From Clitopilus passeckerianus (taxonomy: Eukaryota > Basidiomycota > Agaricomycetes > Agaricales > Entolomataceae), in contig CALYLX010000094.1 of NCBI GenBank assembly GCA_944990035.1, positions 143,175 to 207,174 on the forward strand: 64,000 nt of DNA, in the 5' to 3' direction. Below are positions 23,707-36,882 of the stretch, piece by piece. The translations under genes were made by a program, and so were the position numbers. Below the pieces are notes generated by a model, which ran no database searches, was not told where the DNA came from, and was given only the letters and a program-made list of their open reading frames with translations. Every line of letters begins with the position of its first letter. The stretch's first letter is position 1.

Positions 23707-26700
23707 CTAATGATGACGGAAACCATTGATGTTGGGAGTACGAAGATTACGGGTGAGAGCAGGAGAATCAAATATGAACGCGTCAGCTTCAGATTCAGAA
23801 TCTGTGTAGTCAGATTCGTCATCAGACGTTCTGTCATGGTCAACGCCGCTGATGCGGAAGACGTCAATGAATGGTGTTTGGGGGATATCCGAAGGCCCCT
23901 CGGAGGCAGTGGCTCTGGCAAGAATGGCAGCGACTCGCGCTTCCAGATGCCGATTGGGTAAGGTGAGGGGGGGTGGCACACGAGAGGCTGGTCGTTCCAG
24001 GAATTTTTTCATCTCTTGCAGGTCATTGACCAGTCCACTGACATCGTCTTCGGTGGGCTCGGGGGATGCTAGGGCAGCATGGACTTCAGGCTCAAAGTCG
24101 ATGCGTGAGGGTCGGAAGGGCATTGAGCAAGTGTCGAATACGGCTACAAGGTTGTGACGGCACCTCTTTTGGAGCGCCTCTGCTTGAGCAACACACCATC
24201 CAGATTCTTCGGGAATACCGAAAACCTTCCCCACTGATTCTGGTGGCTTGATTTGTCCGAACATGCTGCTATGCATGCTCATCCTTAGGACATGTTTCGC
24301 AGCGAGGCCTCCCGACATCTTGATGGGCTCGTCCAAGACATCAAGTGCCTGAGGAGCCAGTTCGGTTTCGAGAAGTCGTAGGAGGGGCATAAGCAATTCT
24401 GAACCCAGTTGTTCGAAAGGACTCTGGGTTTCCCGCTGCTGGAATAGGACTTTCAATGCTTGCATAGCATAGGTCTGCATCCATCGCTCCTTGTTCAGGA
24501 CTAAACCCAGGAGGAGAGTGACGACCTCTGTCCAATTGTCTGAACCATAGTGTTCTCGCAGACTTGAGATCGACTGGCGGAGGAAATCGTCTCTGGTTCT
24601 GAAATGTCCTTTGGAGAACGAGTTCATGATCTTGGATATGCTGAGTCGATTATCGGCGGCGGCGAGGGCGCTAACATCTTCGGCGAGTTTCTTGAGGTTG
24701 TCATCGACCTTGCCTTCGGCCATTGCATGCAGGCACCAGGGTAACGAGACGGTGTAGACGTCACGTATACGGGTACCCCGGTCATCGACGAGCTGTCCGT
24801 CCCGATTCTGCGAAAGGATTCGCAGAATTTTAAAAGTCTTCTCGGACGTCTCCGATGACCGCAGGCCTTTCAATAACGAGGGTTGGAGGGAGGAAGGGCC
24901 ATCCCACTCCTTCGGCAGCCGAGCCAACAAAAGTTCAATGGTGTCCTCGTCATCCAGATCAACTTTAGTGAGTAGAACATCCATCAAAGCGAGAACCTCC
25001 TCGAATTCTACAAGGACGGTGGTGGAGAGCGATGCGCATGCACACCAGAAGATCTGGGGTAGAAGATTCCAATCAACGTCACCACTGGTCGTGATAGCAG
25101 TGATAGTTCGAAGAACTTCACAGGTGAACGACTGGAGGTTCTGATCGGATGATGATATGGTGTTGGAGAGGCGGCCAAGTAAGACAGCAAGGTCTCGTTG
25201 CTTGACCCTTGGCATAAGCGCACGGAAGATCTGCAAAGAGCGGAACGCAATACCACGAATGGAGCACGTGGTGCCCCAATTCAATGCAAGGGCGCCCCAT
25301 TCGTAGGTCAAGGATGGGCGCAGGGGAGACAGGAGATTCAGTATTCGCTCTGCCAACTGCTTCATCTTGGGTTCTGCGACTTCGCCAGAATCATCTTCCT
25401 TCCAAAAAAGGTCCTCTACGTCCTTCTCCAAGGCTAGGATCTCGCTCTTGATCGCCGCACGACCCGGGTTCACCGACCGCTCTACAATCTCGTCGTAACC
25501 TGGGGCCCATGATCGAAGTACCTGGAACAACATCTTTTGAGCTCGTTGCCGAACAAACGCTATACGGTGGTCGAGGTGTGCGAAGAGGACGTGAAGGAGG
25601 GTCGGAAGTGATTCTTTGAACTCCCAGGAGCGGGGGATCACTACGTCCGTCAAGAAGAGCCACGCATATTGAGCGGAGCCCAATGGCAGGCGAGGTTCCT
25701 CTTCAAAAAGGGCGCCGAGATCTGCCCAAAAGTCAAAATCACTTTCTTCAGGTTCCTTCAGCTTGTGTTCAATAGTTGGTAGCATCCTAGCTGGCTCGAT
25801 TACAGAGCACAACTCCTGGAATATCTCCTCGCCTATTGAAGTCTGGCAGAGACATGCCACGATGCTTGCTGCGCAATCAACGTAGGTCGCACTGCCGACC
25901 TTATTGGAGTGCTCCAAAAGGAACCTCAGGGTAGCGTGGCCATTTGCGACATGGGAGCTGACCGTCTTCGACCATGTAACAGATATCTGCTCCGTAAAGT
26001 TACGGCCGTAGCGTAGAGTCAACGCCACAAGGAAGTACATGGACTTGAGCGCGCCTGGGAAGAAATCCGAGCGGTCTTCAGGCATGAGCTTGAGGTTGGA
26101 TATCCAAAATTCCAAACTCTGAAGGAGAAGGAGCGTAACGTTGTTGCTGACAGCATTGTCTGGGAATAGGAAAAGCGCAGTTGCAAACTGGCTGAGGATG
26201 TTGGGAGCTTCTTCTGGATGTTCACCAGCCAACAACTCGGACAGAAGGCGGTGTGCATTGATATATGTACCTGGGGCACAACTACCGACGGCTGCTTCCA
26301 GATTGGATAAGGAGAGTAGGCCGGAAGACTGTTCGTGCATTGCTTCAAGCATGTTGAATGCGTGGCGTCTGATGCTTGGGTCTGGATGGCGTAAATTGAT
26401 CAAGCCGAGGCAGATGACTTGTGCAAAGGTAAAACCGTGATTTGGGGAGTCGCACACAATTTCTGAGAGGACCTCGAAGAACTGGCACTGAAACGAGTCA
26501 TTGTCATCTGTGAACACGGCCGAACGGCGAAGCGTTTCTACAAGGAGGCCTTTCTCCGACGAATTGTAGAGGAGTATTGATCGAAGCGCTTTCCTTGGGT
26601 TAACAAGATTAGTAATTAACACCGCAAGAGAGGCCGAATTCTTACTTTCCATGCAATCTGCTCTGCGGGTGCGCAGACGAGAGGATGCCACTCAATCGCT

Positions 26701-29700
26701 CCAGGACACCAATGGGTGTGAGTGATTTGACGTATTCAGGAGGCAGGCGTTCCGATGGAGAACCAGTCGACGAATCAGCTGTGAAGAATGCCTTTTGCTG
26801 AATACCCATCATCAGCTTAAGCCTCAATAAAATGATTTCAGATTACTCACACACAACGCAGCAATTGCACCGATGGCGGCATAAGACAACATCTTCGATT
26901 CAACTCTGAAACGTTCTCCTGCCTCAGCTACATCAGAAGATGGTACTCCTGCAACAGCGGCCCCTTGTATGCGATGATTCCGTTGCTTGATATAGTCAGG
27001 TTGAGGGCCAAGGTGGCACCATTCTTCACAGAGCCGATATAAGGAGAGGTGCATATGAGCGGGGATGAATCGATCTGAGTCTTTGATGGTGGCTAATCCG
27101 TCAAAGAGGCGTTCCACGGTGCCACAGAAATAACGGCGGAGGCGTTGTAGAGTATGATTATCCCGAACATCTGATGCGGTAAGGAACGTTTGAGTATTGC
27201 GAACAAACTTAAGTACGTTGGCCAGCGCTGCCTGACGGCCGGCAGAGCGTTCTTGTTGGAGTAAGTGGGCAGTGAGGTAATAGATACGAGCAACCGCAGA
27301 ATGAAGCCGTTCCTGCCGACGTGTTCGGTCTGGGGTGACAGTGGGACTGGATCTGAACCTCATATCCTCCTGGAATTGTCGAGGGGATAGGATACCAAGG
27401 TTCGGTTCATTCGATTTGGACCTCGGGTCGTCGTAAAATTGACGCCCAGCGAGTAAGCTCAAATCCTCGAGAAGCTGGGGATATGCCGCTGAAGGGAATG
27501 AACTGATACAAATGACTGCTGTATCACGGAATCGCGTATATTCCGAATCCAGGAAAGGGGTCAGGTATCGGAAGAGGCCACGGGTGGTTGAGAGCCTCTC
27601 GCGTTCGAAACTGGCATCAGAGGGAGCACGGGCGTGGTCTCGACCTAATTGTGTGAGGGCAGGGCGGTGGGACTCTGGTAAAGCGGCGGTTGAACACAGG
27701 ATCTTGACCCAGATCCTCCATTGGTCCACTAGGGTCCTGTTATCCTTGACCAACTTCCAGCCATCCTTTTCTGCGCCTGCTCCCATGCGTGTGGATAAAC
27801 CGGCAGGAACTCTACTGCTAAGACCAGCGAGATGGGAGATGGTCGGATGATAACGTGAGCCAGCCGCAATCAGGCTTTCTCGAAGCTGCGGAGAACTGGC
27901 ACCTACATCTTGACATGCTTGCAAGAAGGCTGGGAAGATGTAAGGCCAAATCTTGCCATCTCTTTCGTTGGTGCTGTCGGCGATACGAAGGATGATGTCT
28001 GTCTTCGTTGACTGCCGCCACTGCTCTATCCTGCTGAGCTCCGACTGTTCAAGGACATCATCAAACCCGGTCAGGTAAGTCCTTTCCAAAGGGGTCTTCC
28101 CATGAAGAATCTTGGTTATAAGCATTGAACTCCTGGCGGAATCGAGAGGCGACAAGTGGTCGATGAGGAGGCCGAGCAAACGCAAGCCTTTGATGCCCGC
28201 AACTTGGATCGACTGAGTCTCGTTGGTGACGAGGAACAGGGCGCCACCCTCGATCTCAGCACAACGAGCGAAAATGTCTTCACGATGCTCGAACATCTCC
28301 GTCGGCTCGAGCTTAAGAAGCTCATGTATCCAATCATCAACGAGTTCAACCCAAAGGTTGAGCACCCTCGCAATATCGATCAACAGGCGAGGTCCAGCAC
28401 CTGACTGCGAGATATGATGTGCAGTGAACAAGTATCTCGAGAACCGAGATAGCACCGTCAACGCAGAGACCCGATCGGTCATGAACTGCTTCAAGGCAGA
28501 GGCTGATGCGTCTGTGATAGCAGGCTCAACGTGAACTAAGCCTTTGAGCAGCATGCCCACCGCATCCACCAACGAGATAGATGGGTGCAGGCAACGGGGC
28601 CACGAGGAGAAGCAAGTCTGCAACAGGGATATTTGGGCGACGAAATGATTCGGGTATGCGACGATCGGGCCATCGGGATGCCTTCGGATGATGTAACTGT
28701 GTGCCTCCTCGTATGCCAGGTTGAGGCGCGAATACAACCACTGGTCGTCAAAGAACGACATGTGGCCAACTGCATCACTGCAGTACGACGCTATCGTTGC
28801 GAGGGTCGATCCACATCGGTCAAAGAACTCTGTCATTCCGGGGCGGGCTAGAAGCATGGCTGGGATATAATCCGAAGACGAAGGATAGTCAGTGGGAGGT
28901 GCTCCCTCTGAGAAATCCGTACTGGATGGCCACGTTGGCGTGAATGCCTCTCGTTCAATCGCGCTCAGTGACAGCAGAATTGCCTGAACAGCGATGGATA
29001 TCCTTTCGGGAGCTAGTACCGATCCTATATTGCCACTATGTTGAAGTGGAGTGATCGCGGACTCTTGGAGAAGTTCAAGAACGAAGTCTTTCCCAAAATC
29101 GAAATGCCGCGACAGGATGAAATGAACGAGATGAACGAACGGTTCCAGACGCTCGTCAGGCGGATTGACCGAAAGACGGTTGGGCGGGAAGAAATGCTTC
29201 ATGAGCGTGTCCAACTTGGAGGTAGTCGTGGAAGGGGATTCCTGGCATCGGTACAGGTAGGTCCACAATAGACGAAGAAGTCCGTTCATGATTACGGGCC
29301 TTTGTAGCTTTTCCTGGGAGGCAGGTGAATAACAAGATTAAGGCAACGAGACTATTTCTGACCTTGAGCTTCGAGCATGCACCTTCAAAAAATGCCTGCC
29401 AATGCTTGAGGAAATAACTCTGGTGCGCAACGCACAAACTCGTCACAGCCAGAGGGAAAGCCACGTTCCAATACCGAGGTTTCGTCATCATGTCTCTTGC
29501 TTTGGGGTAGATGATCTCAATAGCTTTGGCCCATTGAGGGTTGTTCGTTTCAGCTTGCGCCGTCTTGGGACAGTAAGATGTTAGTAACGAATCCAGACCC
29601 TCGAGGTTGGTAGAGGCTAACCTTGCCGATTGGATGCAATATATGCACTAACGTCTCCGCAAATACAGTCTTCAACCGTTGACCATGAGCATTGGCAAAA

Positions 29701-31444
29701 GATACCGACAACGACTCCAGGAATTCAGCGCCTTCTTCAAAGGCTTCCGGTGGCCATACTTTGATCTGAATATGCTTCAGCCCCCTGACGAGACTCTCGT
29801 ATTTCATGTCTGAATCTTTCGGCACCTGACCATGCGCAACAGGTTCTAATTCGGCGAGGAAACGGTCCGTCACGTTCATGAAACTATGCATGACTTTAGA
29901 ATGTTGATTAAGGAGGTATTTCGAAATTAGGACACATACCGAATATTGGCAATATGTCCAAGCAACTTCGCACACAAATCAGCATTGATCCTATAGTTCA
30001 ATCCCTCCTTCCCACTCAACCCAGCAGCATTGGGCTCACGAAACCTATCAAACGTCGATTCCTCAAGCATATGTCCCGTCGACTCCCCCAGCGCATCTTT
30101 GCTAATCCCTTGTACCACCACTATCAAAGCCCGACACATGATATAAATCGACACCAGGTTCTTCCGTTCATTAACTATACTGGGAATATCCAAAGTCCGA
30201 GTTGTGCGAGTACTCTGGGGTGATTGCGTTGCATGGAAAGAGATGAGGTCCCGGGGGATAGAGTCGATTTGTTGACGGCGCCAGCGCATGATGGAGTCTA
30301 TGACGGGCTTTGCGTTTTTCTGGGCAATTTTTGCGAGTGAAGAGAGGATGGAATCAAATTCTGGGTCTTTGCCTGTATCTAGAAGGTCCGGGAGTAGGGA
30401 ATCGGTATCCTGTAGAAAATGGGATTAGTAGGGAATAGGCCGTTGGGAGAGAAAGCCTACCAGGCCTTGTCGAAGGAAGGAATCTATCTTTTGCTCTGCA
30501 GTGGACACAAAACGGATGAAAACTGCGTGTAGTGCGTAATCCGATGGTGTCTTGTGGTCGACCACAACTTTGTCATCTTCATACGGAGGCGTCTCGCTTC
30601 TTCCAATGCCCATCCCATTAGGAACCCGTGGTACCGGGGGTGGTGTCCCCACTCCCATCATATGAGCAGCATGACCATGGTCGCTCCCACTTTCAGAGTT
30701 GTGAAAGATGGACCCTGTCTGTGAATGATATGATTTGGCAGGCGTATGGTTCTTTGACCTGGTTCGTGGGGGTGCGCCGGGGGTAGGTGGGCGGGCGAAA
30801 GACGGACTTGTTATGTTCATACTCATTCCTCCGAATGGCCCTCGAGATAGGACTGGTGAAGCGCTGTGGCCATGCCCGAGTGAAGATGTGGACCGGTTAC
30901 CGAATGGGTTCTTCAGGTCTGGGTAAGATCGGTCCAAGGATGGAACGGGAGGTGCATCATTAGCATTGCTCTTCGCACTCTTGAAAGGATTACGAAGAGA
31001 GGGGAAGGAGGGCTTCTTGGTGAATCCTATATGTGAAGTTGCTATTGAGGATGAGGAGGAATGAGCGAAAGGTTTGGTAATCGAGACGTTGTAGCGAGTG
31101 TTGCCAGAGTTCGTTGATTCAAAGGAGGCTTCAGAGTCGGCACGACTGTGAGAGGGAAAATAGCTTTTGAGTCCTGGATCTGCCAGGGGTGTAGTAGTTA
31201 GGCTTGGTGAATCCAACCCTGAGCTGCCAAAGCCAAAACCACTGCCAGTGGCGGAGCCTCCACCAAAAGCACTACCGAACCCATGGTTCCCGAATGGCGT
31301 TGCAGCTGAGCGTCCAAATGGTGTCGACGCTGTGTTATAGTCGTCGTCGTCGAAATCTGTGACTCTATATTAGCAACCGAGTAAACTGTCCAACAAGCCA
31401 AGAACTTGCTTACCTGGGATGGTAATTTGGATTCCTTCACTCAT
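23707..31444 (-). CDS. Cell morphogenesis scaffold of the Furry/Mor2/Tao3 (PAG1) family
   Basis: A giant minus-strand gene, about 2,400 residues in roughly nine exons. Exon 1 is MSEGIQITIP; exon 2 starts DFDDDDYNTAS and contains a Gly/Phe-rich run (FGNHGFGSAFGGG). After a Ser/Pro-rich leader comes the conserved morphogenesis N-terminal region (VFIRFVSTAEQKIDSFLRQGL; SIMRWRRQQIDSIPRDL) and then long helical-repeat regions down to QTPFIDVFRIS and a short acidic tail ending GFRHH. Furry-family scaffolds activate NDR kinases (Orb6/Cbk1) in the MOR/RAM network for polarised growth and cell separation. Length and architecture match the family and no disruption was seen. It shares a 278-bp divergent region (31445-31722) with the Rpn1 gene. 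The 182-bp gap after MLH1 is convergent 3' ends. Confidence 0.95.
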
Positions 31445-31722
31445 TATCTTTCCACAAGGACTTGGCCAGCCAAAGATATCGTGCTGAGGTCGTAAAATTC
31501 ACTGCCCTTCAATGAAATGGAGACGGAAAGAAAGAACAATTGAAGGGCATAAACTCAGACGCTCAAAGATCCTGGCAGCTGCCAGTGGTTTCGTCGTGAC
31601 AAGGAACAGCGATCATTTGTTTGTCCATGCTTGATTCAAAGGCCAATAGCCTCGACTCTAGTACGCGCGTCGCGTTCGACTCGATTGCAGATCTGACAAA
31701 GTCCTCAAGCACTGTTACAGCC

Positions 31723-34700
31723 ATGGCCAAAGGTCAAGAATTCGCGATCTCTGTAAAGTCAGAGGATCCAAAAAATAAGAAACAAGAAAAGGAAGATGGC
31801 GACAAGGATAAGCAGGAAGGTTCGTCAAAGTCGGCGGACGGCAAGCCCATGAAGAAGGATGGCAAGGAGCCAGAAGAGGGCGAGGAACTCGTAAGTGTCG
31901 CGACTCAGCACAGGAAACAACGGCTTACCCAAGTATTCAGTCAGAAGAAGACCTTCAGCTCAAGACTGAGCTCGAAATGCTTGTAGAACGGTTAAAGGTA
32001 GAGGCCAACGGCTTCGCAATTGAAAATACATTAATTCTCTGGCCCAGGAAAGCAACACGGAACTGTACAGACCAGCACTAGAAACGCTTCGGACACTTAT
32101 CAGGACCTCTACCTCATCAATGACCTCCGTACCGAAGCCTCTCAAGTTCTTGCGCCCTTTCTTCCCCGATCTCCAAGCTCTTTACGAAACATGGCCGTCA
32201 TCCGAGGATAAAGTCCGTGGTTCCGTTCTTTTTGTGTTCTCCTCTAGAGATACTGACCCTGCGGCTCAGAGCCTGTTTGCGGACATTCTCTCCGTTCTTG
32301 CCATGACCTACTCCGACACCCAACCTCGCGGCACCTTGAAATACCGTCTACTAGCCAATTCACTCCGACCATCAAACACTCCCCTCGCGGATCCCGGTTC
32401 ATGGGGTCACGAATACGTCCGTCACCTGGCAGCAGAGCTCGGTGATGAATTCACTATTCGCGAAACCATGACAGAAGAGACTGGTGACACCGCCCCGGAA
32501 ACCAGGTTAGGTGGATCGATCGATGATCTGAAGAATCTTGCACTGGAATGCGCCACCTTCTTCTTGGGCCACAACGCCGAGCCGGATGCCGTGGATTTGT
32601 TGGAGGAGTTGGAGATTGTGAAGGAGATTGTGAAATTGGTTGATGAGAACACGTATGCACGCGTCTGCCTTTACATGATAAGGTATGATTCTCCCTTTCA
32701 ACCAGATAAACTAAAACTGACTTGGCCTGCAGATGCGTGAGCTTTTTGCCACCCCCGGACGACATCTCTTTCCTGCAAACAGTACACGACATCTACTTCC
32801 AGCACCACAAGTTCCCAGAAGCACTCGCTCTGGCCATCCGACTTGGTAACCCCCAGCTTGTCCGGGAAGATTTCAATGCTCCTGGAAATCCGTGAGTTTT
32901 ATCCCCCCAAATTACATGCCCAATTAACTTACCTTGCGCAGTCTTATGAAGAAACAGCTCGCGTTCCTCCTTGCCCGTGCCCAGGTACCTTTGGAGTGGC
33001 TGCATGCCTCATCCGACGACGACGACGACGACGCTGCTGGGGAATTCGACCTCCAAGAAGAACTGGGCGAAGACCTATTCAACTGCCTCAGCAATTCGAG
33101 GTTGAGTGCTAGTTTCAAAGAGTTTGGTAAGGAGCTTGGGGTCAGCGACGCTAAGAGCTTGGAAGATGTGTATAAGAGTCATTTGGAGAATTCACGTGAG
33201 TTATTTTCACGCCCAGATATACGCTTTTCTAAGCCACCCTGGGGATAGGCGTGAGCAGTTCTTCGAATGTCGATTCGGCGCGAGGCAATTTGGCTGGTAC
33301 TTTTGTCAATGCGTTTGTGAATGCTGGGTTTGGCAATGATAAACTTATGGTTGAGGCCGAGGAGGGTAATAGTTGGATCTATAAGAATAAGGATCACGGT
33401 GAGCATCCTGATCAGTCTTTCGTGTCTAGGACTTCTCTGACGTATAAGGCAGGTATGATGAGCGCTGCAGCCTCCCTTGGCCTGAGCTTGCTATGGGACA
33501 CCGATGTTGGCCTTAGTCACATTGACAAATATACGTATTCTTCCGAGGAGTACATCAAGGTATGGCAGACCTATGGTTTGTTGAATGGCAGATACTTATT
33601 TCAACAGGCCGGTGCCCTCCTTGCCACTGGTATCCTCAATACGTCTATACGGACCGAAGCCGACGCAGCCCTCGCCCTTCTGGGAGAGTTCACTGAAAAC
33701 AAATCCGTCCCTCTTAGGACGTCCGCGATTATGGGTCTTGGCCTGGCATACTGCGGCAGCCACCGGGAGGACCTTCTACCATATCTTCTACCACTAGTGT
33801 CCGACGACACTTTAGAAATTGAAGTCTCAGCACTGGCAGCCCTCGCTCTGGGCTTCATCTTCGTTGGGAGTGAGAATGGAGAAGTCACTGGCACAGTGTT
33901 GCAGACGCTGATGGAGAAAGCGGAGGCTGAGCAGGAATTGCCGGAGGCTGAACGTGATGGGAAGGGCCTGAGGAGCAAGTGGGCGAAGTTTATGGTTCTT
34001 GGGTTGGGTTTGATCTATTTGGGTAGGATGGTTTACGGTCTATAGGAGATATGTCATCTGACGGTTATTTGCGACAGGCTTGCAAGACGAATCAGATGCA
34101 ACCATCGAGACACTGAAAGCTATCGACCATCCGATCTCCAAAACAGCACAAATCCTCGTCGAGGCATGTGCGTTTGCTGGAACGGGCAACGTCCTCAAAG
34201 TCCAGGCCATGCTGCACCATTGTGACGAGCACATTGATACGAGCGGAAAGGACGCGGCCAAGGAGAAGAAGGAAGAGAAGAAAGAGGGCGAAGAAAAGAA
34301 AGATGAGGAGAAGGAAGAGGTCAAGCCCGAGAAGAAGGATGACACCTTCCAGTCCTTCGCCGTCCTGGCTGTGGCTTTGATAGCAATGGGTGAAGATATC
34401 GGTGCGGAGATGTCCCTGAGGCAGTTCAACCACCTAGTAAGTACTGACCTTGATATTTCGACTTCTTACTGATAAGTGTTTCTCAGATGCACTATGGCGA
34501 ACCGGTCATTCGCAAAGCCGTCCCACTCGCTATTGGTCTGGTCAGCGCTTCAAACCCTCAACTACCCATCCTCGACACGTTGTCCAAGTACAGTCACGAC
34601 AACGATCTAGCCGTTGCGCTGAACGCCATTTTCGCGATGGGCTTAGTCGGAGCCGGCACCAACAACGCACGTCTTGGCCAGATGCTCAGGCAACTTGCTG

Positions 34701-35302
34701 GGTACTACTACAAGGAGCCTGACTGCTTGTTCATGGTGCGGATAGCACAGGGCTTGGTCCATATGGGCAAGGGCACGATCGGGTTGAACCCATTCTTCTC
34801 GGATCGGAATATAATGAGTAGGCCAGCTGTGGCTGGTATTCTTGCGACGTTGACTGCATTCACTGATGCTAAAGGATGTATGTGTCGCTTTTTCTACTTA
34901 CCAAAGACATACTGATTGACGTCTTTGATATAGTTATACTTGATAAATATCACTGGATGTTATATTTCCTAGTCACAGGAATGTATCCACGATTCCTGAT
35001 CACTCTGGATGAGGAACTCAATAACCTGCCCGTTACCGTCCGGGTTGGACAGGTAAGTTTCTTAATTTATCACGACTGATTGCTGCTTATATTTCCCTCA
35101 GGCTGTTGACGTGGTCGGTCAAGCAGGTAAACCTCGAACAATATCCGGATTCCAAACACATTCGACACCGGTCCGTCTTGGAACAACGGACAGAGCAGAA
35201 TTGGCTACGGAAGAGTTTATTCCATTCGCACATGTCCTTGAAGGCTTTGTCATTCTGCAAAAGAATCCTGGCTGGGAGAAGGAGGATAAGATGGAAGTAT
35301 AG
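31723..35302 (+). CDS. RPN1: 26S proteasome regulatory subunit Rpn1
   Basis: Around ten exons encode about 1,000 residues. The start [11 protein letters not shown] precedes a Lys/Glu-rich leader and [14 protein letters not shown]. Proteasome/cyclosome helical repeats follow, including [32 protein letters not shown] and [17 protein letters not shown]. The C-terminus [17 protein letters not shown]...[17 protein letters not shown] matches Rpn1/PSMD2. Rpn1 is the base scaffold of the 19S particle and docks ubiquitin-like receptors and Ubp6. An Asp run (33015-33035) and a Lys/Glu tract (34255-34345) are low-complexity inserts. An in-frame upstream ATG (31627) exists, but the family-like start is 31723. 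The gene converges with the F-box-like gene. Confidence 0.97.
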
Positions 35303-35463
35303 GATAATCTTAGAACCACGCATTAAATTCCAACTCCTTGATCTCAATCACGCCAAAGGGAAGGCTACTGGGAAGTAATTAATATTATGAACTACACTAC
35401 CGAAAAATATCCGAAAACGTATCCAGAAACGTTAATGAACGTATGTCCTCTAATGAATGGTCC

Positions 35464-36882
35464 TCAGTCCGACTCCACAAAGCTCAGCTCATCCACTTGA
35501 GCCCTCTCGAAATACGATCGTCTATGATGTGCCCTATCAGAGGCATGATTATGGCTAGTACGTAAGCGATGAAAATCCATCTGTCGTTCGATAGCCCTAC
35601 TCCTCAATAGTGCTGCAAACTTCCTGTCATAATCCGAAGGCATCCCAGATAACGAAACCGACTCCAGGCTATCGTTGCTTGGATTGGCAAGCAATTGGGC
35701 AATGCAGGCCCAGTCGATGATGAGCGAGTATGGATCGGTGCCAGTGGGTACGAGGACTCGGAATATTACTGAGTGCAGGGAAGTTGAGTTGAATTGGGAT
35801 AAGGTTCGTTCGATATCTTCACTTGTGATGGACCAGTTATTTAGGATCTCCGGATAATGTCGGAGGCGCGTGAATTCCAGTGTCTCGAGACCTGTAAGAT
35901 GAGAAAGATCCACTATGCCAACAAGTCATTAGGGTGTTCACGATAGTAGTAAAGACAAGAAACTTTGCATACCTTCGTGCATGTGCCAAGGAAGAGACAG
36001 GTGTTTTACCTTCTTTCCGAGCCTCCTGAGGAGATTCCCAATGGCAGCACAATCCGGTCCTTCCCACAAAACACTGCAGAAATCGAGGCTAGAAATCGAA
36101 TTTGGATCATGAGAGTGCGAGGCCAACCATAGGCAAAAGTCACTGAGATCTGAAACGTGCAGTTCGAGTCGTTGAAGTCTTGAAGGCAATGTTATGGGAG
36201 CATCGTCGTTTTCTGGCACTCCCGATTCATACCATTCGGAGTCAATGAGCGCGAGCCTTTGAAGGTCTCGGAGCGCACAAATACCGTGAATGAAAGTGTG
36301 CAGTGTTATGAAGGAACACGAGGCGAACTCCAGGTCTCTCAAGCCGCTGAATCTCCCTCCCTCTACGATGCCACGTAGGAAGTAATCGGTGAGCTCGGCC
36401 TCCATCCATGCAAAACGGATAGATGTGAGTGCTGAGAACGTCGCCAATTGGCCCATCAAAACGGGAATAGAGTTCGTGATGTGTGGGGAATTTAGGTCGT
36501 CCTGGGTAACACGGGCGTTCAGCACCAACCCAGAGTTGTTGTTAATGGAGATGTGACGGATAAATGTCCTCAGGGTGGAATTCGGTGCTTCGAGGATGCG
36601 CAAGAGGTCTAAAAGCTTCCGTCTGTCCACCGCGACCGATGCGAGGAAGAGGTGCCTGGTGGCATTGAGCCAACTTTTAGAGATGAGTGAGCAGGTGCTC
36701 AGAGGAACTGAGCCGAGCAGGACTAGATGCTCCATGATGATTTCGAAAATCTCGGGTGGTATTCGATCAGACAAGCTGCGTGGTAGCGGTTGGATCTGTA
36801 TGGACCGTGCTGGCCGACGGGTCCGCAAGATAGACTTCAGCGGTGGACTTCGGAGGCCTGTGGTTGTGTAGCTCGAGCTCAT
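35464..36882 (-). CDS. F-box-like protein
   Basis: Two exons (36882-35973 and 35912-35464, intron 60 bp) give 452 residues. After a basic Ser/Arg leader (MSSSYTTTGLRSPPLKS), an F-box-like motif reads SDRIPPEIFEIIMEHLV followed by STCSLISKSWLNATRHLF, the pattern common in Agaricomycete F-box-like families. The rest is Leu-rich with hydrophobic repeats (LRDLEFASCSFITLHTF; LTGLETLEFTRL). Such proteins are expected to select substrates for SCF ubiquitin ligases; the target is unknown. An in-frame Met at 36984 would add a poorly conserved leader. It belongs to an often expanded, fast-evolving group. Confidence 0.78.

Noticed and set aside
31627..31722. Upstream in-frame start for Rpn1
   Set aside because: It adds a leader without family character, whereas MAKGQEF at 31723 fits the family start better.
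33015..34345. Asp run and Lys/Glu tract in the Rpn1 gene as evidence of misassembly
   Set aside because: Both stay in frame and lie in regions of Rpn1 that tolerate low-complexity insertion; the flanking repeats are intact.
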